Shown here: piece after piece, positions 1-7,502 of the stretch
How positions within the stretch are numbered: the first letter of the stretch is position 1
Layout of the letters: each line of letters opens with the position of its first letter
Source: Anaerolineales bacterium UBA6131
GTDB lineage: Bacteria; Chloroflexota; Anaerolineae; UBA2200
DNA length: 13,160 nucleotides
Assembly (NCBI GenBank): GCA_002435875.1
Contig: DIVN01000151.1
Location: 15,675 to 28,834, forward strand
Direction of reading: 5' to 3'
Made by a program: the position numbers and the translations under genes
The notes under the pieces: generated by a model
The model's database searches: none
What the model was told of the DNA's origin: nothing
The model's input: only the letters and a program-made list of their open reading frames with translations

Positions 1-124
1 CGGAGCGGCGGCCGAGCCAGTAGCCCGCGGCGCCGCCAGCCAGCGCGCCAAAGCCAGTGCTGAACACCAGAGCCAGCACAGCAACACCAATCCACAATGC
101 TTTGTTCTGTTTGATCGTCTCCAT
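1..124 (-). CDS. N-terminal fragment of a membrane-anchored protein, cut by window edge
   Basis: The first 41 residues are visible, starting METIKQNKALWIGVAVLALV. The ATG at 124 follows a perfect AGGAGG (130-135 on the complement) with a 5-base spacer, so the start is well supported. After a short basic N-terminus comes a hydrophobic stretch (about residues 9-25), then a small-residue segment GFGALAGGAAGYWLGRRS. This reads as a signal anchor or a single transmembrane helix with the rest outside the membrane. Such Gly/Ala-rich anchors occur at the start of Chloroflexota HtrA-like S1C proteases, but no catalytic part is in the window, so that identity is a guess. It lies downstream of the radical SAM gene on the same strand, 135 bases away, and appears to have its own promoter. 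Confidence 0.6.
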   Translation of the reverse strand, partial: METIKQNKALWIGVAVLALVFSTGFGALAGGAAGYWLGRRS

Positions 125-150
125 GTTTGCCTCCTGTTGAAGGCCGTGCG

Positions 151-168
151 TCTCGGCCTGTGCCGAGA
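151..168. promoter_or_regulatory. Perfect 7-bp inverted repeat, candidate operator
   Basis: TCTCGGC (151-157) and GCCGAGA (162-168) are exact inverted repeats separated by 4 bases. No T-run follows on either strand, so it is not a typical intrinsic terminator. It abuts the predicted -10 element and spans the predicted transcription start of the gene at 1-124, as an operator would. A 5' leader hairpin is the alternative. Confidence 0.4.
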
Positions 169-176
169 TTGTAGCA
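168..176 (-). promoter_or_regulatory. Possible extended -10 promoter of the gene at 1-124
   Basis: On the minus strand the sequence TGCTACAAT carries a good -10 hexamer (TACAAT, 168-173) with the upstream TG of an extended -10 (175-176). No convincing -35 hexamer sits 17-18 bases upstream. Transcription would start near 161, giving a leader of about 37 bases before the ATG at 124. The predicted start falls inside the palindrome at 151-168. Confidence 0.4.
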
Positions 177-259
177 CGGAGTTGTGAGAATGGCGTTAGA
201 GAGCGGTTAGGAAGCGGTGAAGATGAGGGGGGCACTTGCGTTTTCGCGGGTGGACGTGC

Positions 260-1816
260 CTAACTCTTGCGATTGGCCAAGGAGGAGACGTCCTCGTCAA
301 GGTCGAACATTGATTCCGCAAAGCCGTTGTTGAGGTTATGGCGAAAAGCCCTGGCCACTTCGGTAGCCCCGAACAGCTGAAATGACCTATCTCGGTACTG
401 GGCGTTGAGCATGAACATGAGGCGCTGCAAGTCGATATAGTCCTCAAGCGATCCTTCATTCATCTCGAGAAAAGGATAGACCTTTCCGTTGAGCATATGC
501 AGGTCGTGGTCCCAGCCACGCTCGTGAAAGTAGGGCAGGTGCTCCGCATAAACTCCGGTGGTGGGGACGGGAGTGAAGAGCATGGGGATAATAGAGCCAA
601 CTACTTCTGATACAAAGAGCACGGTCTGTACGACTCGCTCGATTCTCTCTTGGGGCAGACCATAGAGGACAAATGTGTTGACATCCAAGTTGCGCAGGCG
701 GAAACCAGCTTGTTCGCAGCGCTTGACCGCATCGATGAAGTGCCGGACGGTGACATGTGTCCTACCCATGGTGCGCAAGTAACCCTCGTCTATGCTCTCC
801 ACCGGCAGGTAGACCTTCTCGAAATGAGCAGCCTTCATCAAGTCTACGAGGCGTTGCGACTTGCTTAGACATCGTACGTCCAGGCCTTCTGGAGCGTGCA
901 AGTGCAGGTGTCGGCTTTTGTCTGCGACGAGGAGCTCCAGCACGCGCTGAAAGTTGGACTCGACGTCCCACAGCAAAAAGTCCGCATAGAAGGCGAACTC
1001 GCATATCCCGTAGGTCTCGTGCTGATGGCGCATCTCGGCCACGATGTCCTCCGCGGTGCGGTAACGGACACTGCGGTGCCCGCCGTTTATGGTTCGTTGT
1101 GCGCAGTACGAACAGTTGTACGGGCATCCGCGGCTAGGTGTGACAATTGCATACGTCGGGGGCTTCTCGTAGAGTGACAGGTCGGGCCAAAGATTGTTGG
1201 CCTCCTGTACCTCCCCCACTACCACTAGATCGGCATCGGTGAACTGCGCGGCATGCTCGGGGCACAGCGTAGGATAGATGCCACCAAGGATGATCGTGGT
1301 GCGCTTGCCAAAGCGACGACGGAGGCGGGATATCAGGTCTCGAACGCTTTCCCACCAGTAGGTCATCACTGCTGAGATCCACACTTCATCGGGTGGTTTC
1401 TCACTTGTGAAGCCGTGATCATCGAGCCACGTCTCAAACTGCGCCCAGGTCTTGCCAAAGTGAAACTTCCAGAGGCTGAGGACTTGGCCGTTTTTGGCAA
1501 TGTGCCAAGGCATAGCGGGTCTGGTGGGCTGCTCCCTTTCGCCATAGGACTCACCGACACTGATGCGGTGGCGAGGCACGCGTCCCTCGCCGTCCACACC
1601 CATGAAGTCGAATAGCTCGCGACGTTTGTAGCCGTGCTTGGCGAGCAATGAGCTGATGCGGAGCAACCCGTATGGCTGCGACCAGCGTGCCCAGTATTGG
1701 GTATCGTACACGGGGGGATTCACAAGCAGGACTACTTTGTTCTTGGGATCTCCCGGCACTTGGTGCACTGCGAACGATGTTCCGATGCGACTCTGCTCAG
1801 ACACGGACAACCTCAA
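260..1816 (-). CDS. Cobalamin-binding-domain radical SAM protein
   Basis: A protein of about 518 residues. The N-terminal part (about 27-210) resembles a B12-binding Rossmann-like domain: VVLLVNPPVYD at 28-38 and ILGGIYPTLCPE at 176-187. The radical SAM core follows, with the cluster motif CPYNCSYC (Cys231, Cys235, Cys238) that binds the 4Fe-4S cluster and S-adenosylmethionine. The rest (to about 420) fits the SAM barrel, with a family-specific C-terminal region. Members of this broad class carry out methylations and other radical rearrangements; the substrate cannot be read here. The classical DxHxxG cobalamin motif is not obvious, as in many of these proteins. The longest frame starts at TTG 1816. 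GTG 1804 has TTGAGG 6 bases upstream and is a better-supported start (514 residues). The gene lies about 50-60 bases after the methyltransferase stop on the same strand and may be the last gene of that operon. Confidence 0.85.
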   Translation of the reverse strand: MRLSVSEQSRIGTSFAVHQVPGDPKNKVVLLVNPPVYDTQYWARWSQPYGLLRISSLLAKHGYKRRELFDFMGVDGEGRVPRHRISVGESYGEREQPTRPAMPWHIAKNGQVLSLWKFHFGKTWAQFETWLDDHGFTSEKPPDEVWISAVMTYWWESVRDLISRLRRRFGKRTTIILGGIYPTLCPEHAAQFTDADLVVVGEVQEANNLWPDLSLYEKPPTYAIVTPSRGCPYNCSYCAQRTINGGHRSVRYRTAEDIVAEMRHQHETYGICEFAFYADFLLWDVESNFQRVLELLVADKSRHLHLHAPEGLDVRCLSKSQRLVDLMKAAHFEKVYLPVESIDEGYLRTMGRTHVTVRHFIDAVKRCEQAGFRLRNLDVNTFVLYGLPQERIERVVQTVLFVSEVVGSIIPMLFTPVPTTGVYAEHLPYFHERGWDHDLHMLNGKVYPFLEMNEGSLEDYIDLQRLMFMLNAQYRDRSFQLFGATEVARAFRHNLNNGFAESMFDLDEDVSSLANRKS

Positions 1817-1867
1817 GTGCGTTCGGGGGCACGGAGGTATCGCATGGCGACGGATGACGGTGTGCCA

Positions 1868-4800
1868 TCACACGATCTCCGCCAGGCTCTGCTGAATCTC
1901 TCTCAAGTCGTCCTCGGTGAGCTGCCAAAGCCTCGCTGCCAGCAAATCGATCTCCTGCTCGGTCTCCCGGACTCGGGACGTATCGGCCGAAGCGGTGGCT
2001 GCATGGGCCGATTCGGAGAGCATAGACAGTTCGACGTGCACCGGACTGGCTTTGGCATAGAGCGGAATCCGCGCTCTGGTAAGGGTCGCTGGGCGCGCAA
2101 TACCACCCCCACCGCCTGCGCAGAACGACCGCACAGCAAAGCGAAAGGCGCTGCTGTTCATGGCGGCTGCGATGTAGTGCGCCTCGCCTATGTCTTCGAC
2201 GGCGATCATGGTGACATTGTTGTCTGGTATCGCCGCCTTGGCGTCATGCCCGTCAATTACGGCGGCCGTCACGTCCGTTGCGATCCATGGCCACACCACC
2301 TTGTAGGGTGCGAAGGTGTAGTCGCCCACAGCAAACATCGAGTAAAAGGGAGCACCCTGTTCGATCAATCCCCTGGTGCCTCTGTCCTTGCGCTGGAGCA
2401 GTATGTCCTCGAAGTGCCTTAGGTAAGCGTAGGTCTTTGGGAAGCGCACAGCCATGTCACGCTCTGGGACAGCCTTTAGCCTCATTCCTGGCTCGTGGGT
2501 TACCAGAATGCTGAGCGATGCTGCAGCGTGCCAGCGAGTCACATCGCGTCCGCGCACCAGGGGGTAGACCAAGTCCGGCTCAATAACGGCTTGGACACTC
2601 TCTACCTTACGCTTCGCTCCCTCAGTGATATTGTTCACTACCACAAGCTTGTCCGGCCGTCGTCCCACGACCTGCAGCCAATAGACACCATTCGCGCCAC
2701 CGCTGTAAATACCAGATCGAGCCACATAGTCGGATCTGCCGAGAACCTTCTTGACAGCATGCAACGCTTGGCGCCGCCCGGTGATCCAAGGCGACGTCTG
2801 ATCGCCTTGATCCACTGGCTCAGCCACAAACTCGCGGTAGGTAGCAACCTTGTCCCGCGTTATCTCCTGAAGTGTGAGATCCTGTGGAATGACTGACCCG
2901 CCTCCTGGCTTGTACCAGAGCGAATACGAACGCAGCGGGTACTTCGTTTCTCGCCCCCGCTCCAGCACCATGACGGCAGTACGATTGCTTGCACCCTCAA
3001 ACAGTTTCAGTCGAGCCAGGTCGTCTACCGCTAACACGCACAGAGGCGTGTCGTCTCCCAGTCGAAAACGACGGAAGCCTTGCCCGGCACCTGCTGTTTT
3101 GAAGACGGTCTGAGTGATCAGGAAGCCCAGACGTCCGCCGTCACGGACATATTTGTCCAGCGCGACATAGGTCATCAGGATCGAGATGTCGTCCTTCGCC
3201 TTACCTAGGATGGCGTCAAACCCCTTGTGGGGGAACAGGTTGTAAGCTGCCCAAAGAGGCGCCGTGTCACGGCGATAGTCGCTAGGTAAGCTCTCCCAGT
3301 TAACCCACGGCGGGTTGCCAGCTACATAATCGAAGCGCCCCTGAAACAGCGGGGCAAAAGCGTTCTTGATTATGCGTGCCCAGATGCCATTGATCCCCTT
3401 GATGTCAAGCTGGAGCAGTCTTTCGTACAGCTTCACTGATAGGTCCACGGCGGCGGTGTCTTTCTCACCGTCCAGTGGAAAGACCTGCAGGAGGCGCGTG
3501 CGAAACTGGGCTGTCTGTAGGCGGCTACTCACGCTCTCCTCGAGCAGGTCAGCCAACTGCTCGATATGGCGTGCATCCACCAGCACACGCGGCACGCTGA
3601 ACCTGCCTACAGCAGTGTTGAAGGTGTAGCCTGGCTGGCGAACTAAGTCGGACTTGGTCAAGAAGCTCAACTGACCATCCGCCGTTGTCTCCATCGAAGG
3701 GGTCAGGATCGAGTCGGCAAGGTAGACAGGGATGCTGATCTCACCTTTGCGGTGCGGCAGCAACTCGCCCAGGGCCAGCAGGTAGTTCGTGCGGGCCGAC
3801 ATCACCGCAAGCGGGTTCAGGTCAAAGCCTACGACGTTCTGCAACACCAGCTCCAGAACGTCCGCCGAAGGGAGCATCTTCTTCTCGGCGTATTCCTTAA
3901 CCCGCTTGATGGTAAGTACGAGGAAGGTGCCGGATCCACAGGCGGGATCCAACAGCCGCTTTGTAGGGTCACCCTCCGCTCCCAGCTGATTGAGCACTCG
4001 CTCGGCCAGCCAGTCAGGCGTGTAGTACTCGCCCAGGTCGTGGCGTAGTTTCTTGGGCATCAGGTTTTGGTACAGTTGCTTCAGAAGGTCACGCGTCTCT
4101 TCCGGATCAACGTCTAGAGTGACGAGAGAGTAGTTGGCCAAATCGGCAATGAGGCGCCGCACAGCCTGCTCCACCTGGTCACCCCAGACGTCTAGGTACC
4201 AGCCGAAAAAGTCGCCCTCGAGAAAGTTCTTGATGCCAAAGTCAGCAAAGACCCCACCTCGTTCCATCTTGGCCAAATACGACCTCAGTCCAGCGGTATC
4301 GCCCGATGCTACTTGCGCCAGGCCGGTCCCCAACTTGGGCATGAGGTAATAATGACCAATTTGCACGGCTAGTAGCTTGATAAACAGGGCATAGTAGCTG
4401 TGTATAGCAAAGAAGAGACGAAGTGCGCTTGAGTCGGGGTCTTTCACGCCATAGGACTTGGCCAGACCACTGACGTCGAGGCGCTGGCTGCCCTCTTCGT
4501 AGCCGCAGATTTCGCTGAACAAGTGTTGCCACTGCTCGAACAACACACGGACTTTGGGGCTTTTGTTCGTCTGCAATGCCTCATAGAGAGCAGGCACAGC
4601 GAGGCGGCTAACGATCGTGTTCTCGCCAAAGTCGCGCACCAGGTTCTCTGGGGTCAGCGCAAGCTCGGTGGAAAGCGACAACAGGTAGCGCAAGAACGTC
4701 TCAACCGAGTGAGCGGAGACAGGCACGGGATCGTCCTCGTGCCAGCGGCCCTCGCGATGGCGAACGAATATGAAATAGGAGCCATCTAGCACGACACCGG

Positions 4801-5158
4801 CCAGCCGCTCTTTGCGGTGGCGATCCAGACGTTCGAGCCCGTCCATGTAGTTGTGGACTTGTTCAATGGCGTGGCGATTGGGCACAGCATCCTTGAACTT
4901 ACGAAGGCTGCCAGGAGGTTCATACTCGATGACCAGGCGGTTGTATACCGCATCCGCACGGCCGTTGACCAGAGTGCGCTCGCGCTCCAAGTGAAGGGCA
5001 ACATCAAAGCTTTTGGCAAAACGCTCCAAGATGCGCTCTACCTCGGTGACCAGGTCCGCTTCATTCGATGAACGCTCAGCAGCCACCCGGATATCGCGTG
5101 CGATCTGCGGGGCTCGCTGCCGGACAAAGGCTTCCAGGTCGGTAGGGGTGTAGGCCAT
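1868..5158 (-). CDS. Type IIG-like restriction-modification fusion: nuclease-like N-terminus plus N6-adenine DNA methyltransferase
   Basis: A 1096-residue protein. Residues 1-160 look like a PD-(D/E)xK-type nuclease domain: Glu58/Glu60, then GRADAVYNRLVIEYEPPG (66-83) with Asp69 and Glu78, but Glu80 where the catalytic Lys is expected. A helical linker leads to GEYYTPDWLAERVL (376-389, motif X), LDPACGSGTF (403-412, motif I, SAM binding), GFDLNPLAVMSARTNYLLAL (444-463, motif II region) and VAGNPPW (612-618, motif IV, catalytic NPPW of N6-adenine methylases). The C-terminal third (about 800-1096) probably holds target recognition, so no separate specificity subunit is needed. The length suits single-chain type IIG or PglX-like enzymes. 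The ATG at 5158 overlaps the TGA of the 192-residue gene by one base (TGATG), with GGAG 8 bases upstream. The gene is likely coupled to HerA and NurA; whether the N-terminal domain cuts DNA is uncertain. Confidence 0.88.
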   Translation of the reverse strand: MAYTPTDLEAFVRQRAPQIARDIRVAAERSSNEADLVTEVERILERFAKSFDVALHLERERTLVNGRADAVYNRLVIEYEPPGSLRKFKDAVPNRHAIEQVHNYMDGLERLDRHRKERLAGVVLDGSYFIFVRHREGRWHEDDPVPVSAHSVETFLRYLLSLSTELALTPENLVRDFGENTIVSRLAVPALYEALQTNKSPKVRVLFEQWQHLFSEICGYEEGSQRLDVSGLAKSYGVKDPDSSALRLFFAIHSYYALFIKLLAVQIGHYYLMPKLGTGLAQVASGDTAGLRSYLAKMERGGVFADFGIKNFLEGDFFGWYLDVWGDQVEQAVRRLIADLANYSLVTLDVDPEETRDLLKQLYQNLMPKKLRHDLGEYYTPDWLAERVLNQLGAEGDPTKRLLDPACGSGTFLVLTIKRVKEYAEKKMLPSADVLELVLQNVVGFDLNPLAVMSARTNYLLALGELLPHRKGEISIPVYLADSILTPSMETTADGQLSFLTKSDLVRQPGYTFNTAVGRFSVPRVLVDARHIEQLADLLEESVSSRLQTAQFRTRLLQVFPLDGEKDTAAVDLSVKLYERLLQLDIKGINGIWARIIKNAFAPLFQGRFDYVAGNPPWVNWESLPSDYRRDTAPLWAAYNLFPHKGFDAILGKAKDDISILMTYVALDKYVRDGGRLGFLITQTVFKTAGAGQGFRRFRLGDDTPLCVLAVDDLARLKLFEGASNRTAVMVLERGRETKYPLRSYSLWYKPGGGSVIPQDLTLQEITRDKVATYREFVAEPVDQGDQTSPWITGRRQALHAVKKVLGRSDYVARSGIYSGGANGVYWLQVVGRRPDKLVVVNNITEGAKRKVESVQAVIEPDLVYPLVRGRDVTRWHAAASLSILVTHEPGMRLKAVPERDMAVRFPKTYAYLRHFEDILLQRKDRGTRGLIEQGAPFYSMFAVGDYTFAPYKVVWPWIATDVTAAVIDGHDAKAAIPDNNVTMIAVEDIGEAHYIAAAMNSSAFRFAVRSFCAGGGGGIARPATLTRARIPLYAKASPVHVELSMLSESAHAATASADTSRVRETEQEIDLLAARLWQLTEDDLREIQQSLAEIV

Positions 5159-5736
5159 CAGGACTGCTCCGTCCTCCCGCGATAGAACTCGATGTCAAGA
5201 GTCACCTCCGACTCAGCGGCTCGAAATCGGATGGCCTCAATGTGCTGATTCTGCCCGGCCGCGGCGATGATGTCTGTCACGAGGCTATGTACTTGGCGTG
5301 GATCGTCCTCTGGTTTTGCAGGCAAGGGCCGGATCGGCGACTGAGCCTGCAGCTTGGACGTGATCCCTCGCAGGCCTGAAGTAGCTATGGCCCAGACGAC
5401 GTTGGCCGCTAGGCCGTCGAGAATCGCTAGGGTGTGTGGCTGAGCAAGGATGCTGAGGACGGCGATCCGCAGTGCCGAGTGGTAGGAACCTGCACTGGCC
5501 TGGGTTACCTCGAGTTGTACGATTGCAGGATGCCGCGGTCGCAGCCACGGGTACGGATAGCCGGTTCCACGTGGCCTAGGTGCAACCGCACCTTCTGCGG
5601 CCAACATGTTCCGGGCAACTTTGTCCGCGATGCGCTGTACGCCGATGTGCGCGATTCCCAAGGAGAGACAGTCAACGCGTGAGCCAAGAAACTCCATGAC
5701 AATTGGAGTGCCTTGCGTGGTTGCGTAGTCTGGCAT
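5158..5736 (-). CDS. Unrecognised 192-residue protein between HerA and methyltransferase
   Basis: I do not recognise this family. The ATG at 5736 follows a strong purine-rich ribosome site, GAGGAGGGGG at 5741-5750, so the start is well supported. Visible features: an N-terminal strand-like stretch PIVMEFLGSRVDCLSLGIAH (11-30), a helix-like region to about 47, a Pro/Arg/aromatic-rich loop (52-70), a hydrophobic central region (84-123, including ILDGLAANVVWAIATSGL) that could be buried helices or one weak membrane segment, a Pro-rich linker (133-146), and a C-terminal helix then strand ending VTLDIEFYRG. There is no nuclease, ATPase or DNA-binding motif I can name. It starts 26 bases after the HerA stop and overlaps the methyltransferase start by one base, which argues for stoichiometric co-production and a role as an adaptor, regulator or effector of the same system. 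That role is inference only. Confidence 0.85.
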   Translation of the reverse strand: MPDYATTQGTPIVMEFLGSRVDCLSLGIAHIGVQRIADKVARNMLAAEGAVAPRPRGTGYPYPWLRPRHPAIVQLEVTQASAGSYHSALRIAVLSILAQPHTLAILDGLAANVVWAIATSGLRGITSKLQAQSPIRPLPAKPEDDPRQVHSLVTDIIAAAGQNQHIEAIRFRAAESEVTLDIEFYRGRTEQS

Positions 5737-5762
5737 GCTACCCCCTCCTCTTCATGGCCTGC

Positions 5763-7502
5763 TCAATTTTGCTCCTGCCGGTATGCTGGAAGCGGGAAGA
5801 TGACCTTGACCGGTTGACGGTAAACGGCGTGGTTGATCAGGAGCTCCCCCTTGATGAGGCGCGTGACCGCCATGCGGATGTCCTGCTCCAGAAAGCGATA
5901 GTCGGGTTGAAGAACCTCCGCAGAGCCGGTGCGGCCCACAATCTTCGTGGCGGAGTTGCCTGTCACACGCTCGTGTACGGCGCTCATGAACTGCTGTGCG
6001 GAAATCAGGATTACGCCCAAGCTGCGGCCCCGCTCTGCAACGTCGAGTACTTGTTGGGCAATGGGGGAGGTGCGCGCACCGCTGGGAGCGTACTTGTTGA
6101 GCTCGTCTACGAAGATAATGATCTTCTCTGGTACGGGGCCCTTCTCTTCACGGGCCTCGGCCTCCTCGGCCTTGACTGCGTAGATGGTGCGCAGGATATC
6201 GCCAAAGACCAGGCTTTGCTCTTCATCGCCCAGCTTGGCGATGTCCACTACGTAAGTCCAGCCGCCCTTGATGTTGACCAGTTCCCTCGTCAGCAGCTTC
6301 TCGTTTGTTGAGCGGCTGTCTACGAATACTCCCGTCTGGCGAGTCTGCACAATGCGTCGCAGGTGGCGACGGAATGCCCCAAGCGATGAACCCGCGAACA
6401 TACCCCTCCACTTGCCCTGTGTGCCTTTTTCGCGAAGAAAGTCGAGCAGGGAGGCCCAGCTTTGGATATTCTTGAACTCTGCACCGCGCCCGGTGATCCC
6501 GGTCATGATTTCACCGTAGATCCCCTCCATCGTGCCCGCGGGATCGGCCACGTTGCTAAAGAGCATGTCCAGCTTGTCGGCCGTACCCTCCAGGTCGTAG
6601 GCGTAGGTAGTGTGAATCGCAGGCACAGGCGGGTAGGAGTTGGGTTGCCCCGACGTGAAACCACGCGGCAAGAGATACCGCACATTCGTGAAATGCCGCG
6701 GCTCTAAACCGAGTGCCTCCCACAACCTCATCTGTTCAGATGTAGGTGGGTGGGCTGGGTCTTGGTCAATCTGTAGCAGGTCCGCCTGCTTCACATTGAG
6801 GATGATCACGGCGATCTTCCCCGGATCGGATGCTTTTTGCAGAATGGACTGGATCAGGAACATGGCATAGCTGGTCTTGGTCGCGAGACCGCTAATCCCT
6901 GAGATGTTGACGTGGGCCGATTCGGGACCTAGCACATAGCGGCGATCCAGATAGGCAACGGTCGCGGCACCATTGCTCATCTTGATCAGGCCGGCGGGGA
7001 TCGCATCGTGCGGGCGATCCTGAATGAGCGTGTCTGTCCCCAGAGCCTGCTGGATGCCTGCTGGATCCGCAAAAACCACCAGACGGTCACTGGGTACTGG
7101 CATGTAGATATCGGCGTTGTTGCTGAGTACGTTGGCGAAAGCCACCGTGGTGCCTTGCCGCGGCGTATTGGGCACCTCGACCAACTCACCGAAGTTGTTC
7201 GAGATGAAATTGGCGAGGTGGTTGGGTGCATCGGTGCGGTGTTCCAGCAGGGTGACCAACCCATATGTGGTACTCCTGGGCATATCCGGCTGGTTGACCT
7301 GGCCTACAGACACGATGTCAAAAGGATTGACAATCACGTTAGGGGGCAGCCAAAAGGTAAACTTCTCCGAGCTAATTGGATCCCTCTCAGTGGCGGACGT
7401 TCGCCCGACAGCGGTCGAGGCAGTAACTGGCGGACTCGCCGCTGGCGGCTGTTCAGTGTCTTCGTGCTTGCTATCAACCGCATTCTCGGTTTCGACGCTC
7501 AC
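5763..7502 (-). CDS. HerA/FtsK-superfamily DNA-pumping ATPase (HerA-like, DUF87 type)
   Basis: A hexameric DNA translocase subunit by family, expected to hydrolyse ATP and drive DNA through its pore, here probably feeding the NurA nuclease. Using the GTG at 7502 it has 579 residues. An acidic, low-complexity N-terminus is followed by a beta-rich HerA N-terminal (HAS-barrel-like) region (about 45-150). The Walker A region reads ISGISGLATKTS (about 201-211), one residue longer than the usual GxTGSGKT and lacking its second glycine. Walker B is KIIIFVDELNKY (about 460-471; Asp466-Glu467), followed by ERGRSLGVILISAQQF (about 490-505) with a candidate arginine finger at Arg493. An upstream TTG (7541) would add 13 residues, but GTG 7502 has a perfect AGGAGG 6 bases ahead and its GTGA overlaps the NurA stop, a classic coupling signal. 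The variant P-loop is a real feature of the sequence; its effect on ATP use is unknown. Confidence 0.9.
   Translation of the reverse strand: MSVETENAVDSKHEDTEQPPAASPPVTASTAVGRTSATERDPISSEKFTFWLPPNVIVNPFDIVSVGQVNQPDMPRSTTYGLVTLLEHRTDAPNHLANFISNNFGELVEVPNTPRQGTTVAFANVLSNNADIYMPVPSDRLVVFADPAGIQQALGTDTLIQDRPHDAIPAGLIKMSNGAATVAYLDRRYVLGPESAHVNISGISGLATKTSYAMFLIQSILQKASDPGKIAVIILNVKQADLLQIDQDPAHPPTSEQMRLWEALGLEPRHFTNVRYLLPRGFTSGQPNSYPPVPAIHTTYAYDLEGTADKLDMLFSNVADPAGTMEGIYGEIMTGITGRGAEFKNIQSWASLLDFLREKGTQGKWRGMFAGSSLGAFRRHLRRIVQTRQTGVFVDSRSTNEKLLTRELVNIKGGWTYVVDIAKLGDEEQSLVFGDILRTIYAVKAEEAEAREEKGPVPEKIIIFVDELNKYAPSGARTSPIAQQVLDVAERGRSLGVILISAQQFMSAVHERVTGNSATKIVGRTGSAEVLQPDYRFLEQDIRMAVTRLIKGELLINHAVYRQPVKVIFPLPAYRQEQN

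Noticed and set aside
231..260. GGCAC...GTGCC inverted repeat with an inner GCG-TTTT-CGC stem near the radical SAM stop codon
   Set aside because: Considered as an intrinsic terminator, but the stem is interrupted, it overlaps the stop codon, and no T-run follows on the minus strand.
1697..2422. 241-codon plus-strand open frame
   Set aside because: It runs antisense across the 3' ends of the methyltransferase and radical SAM genes, both of which have clear family motifs; its own translation shows none.
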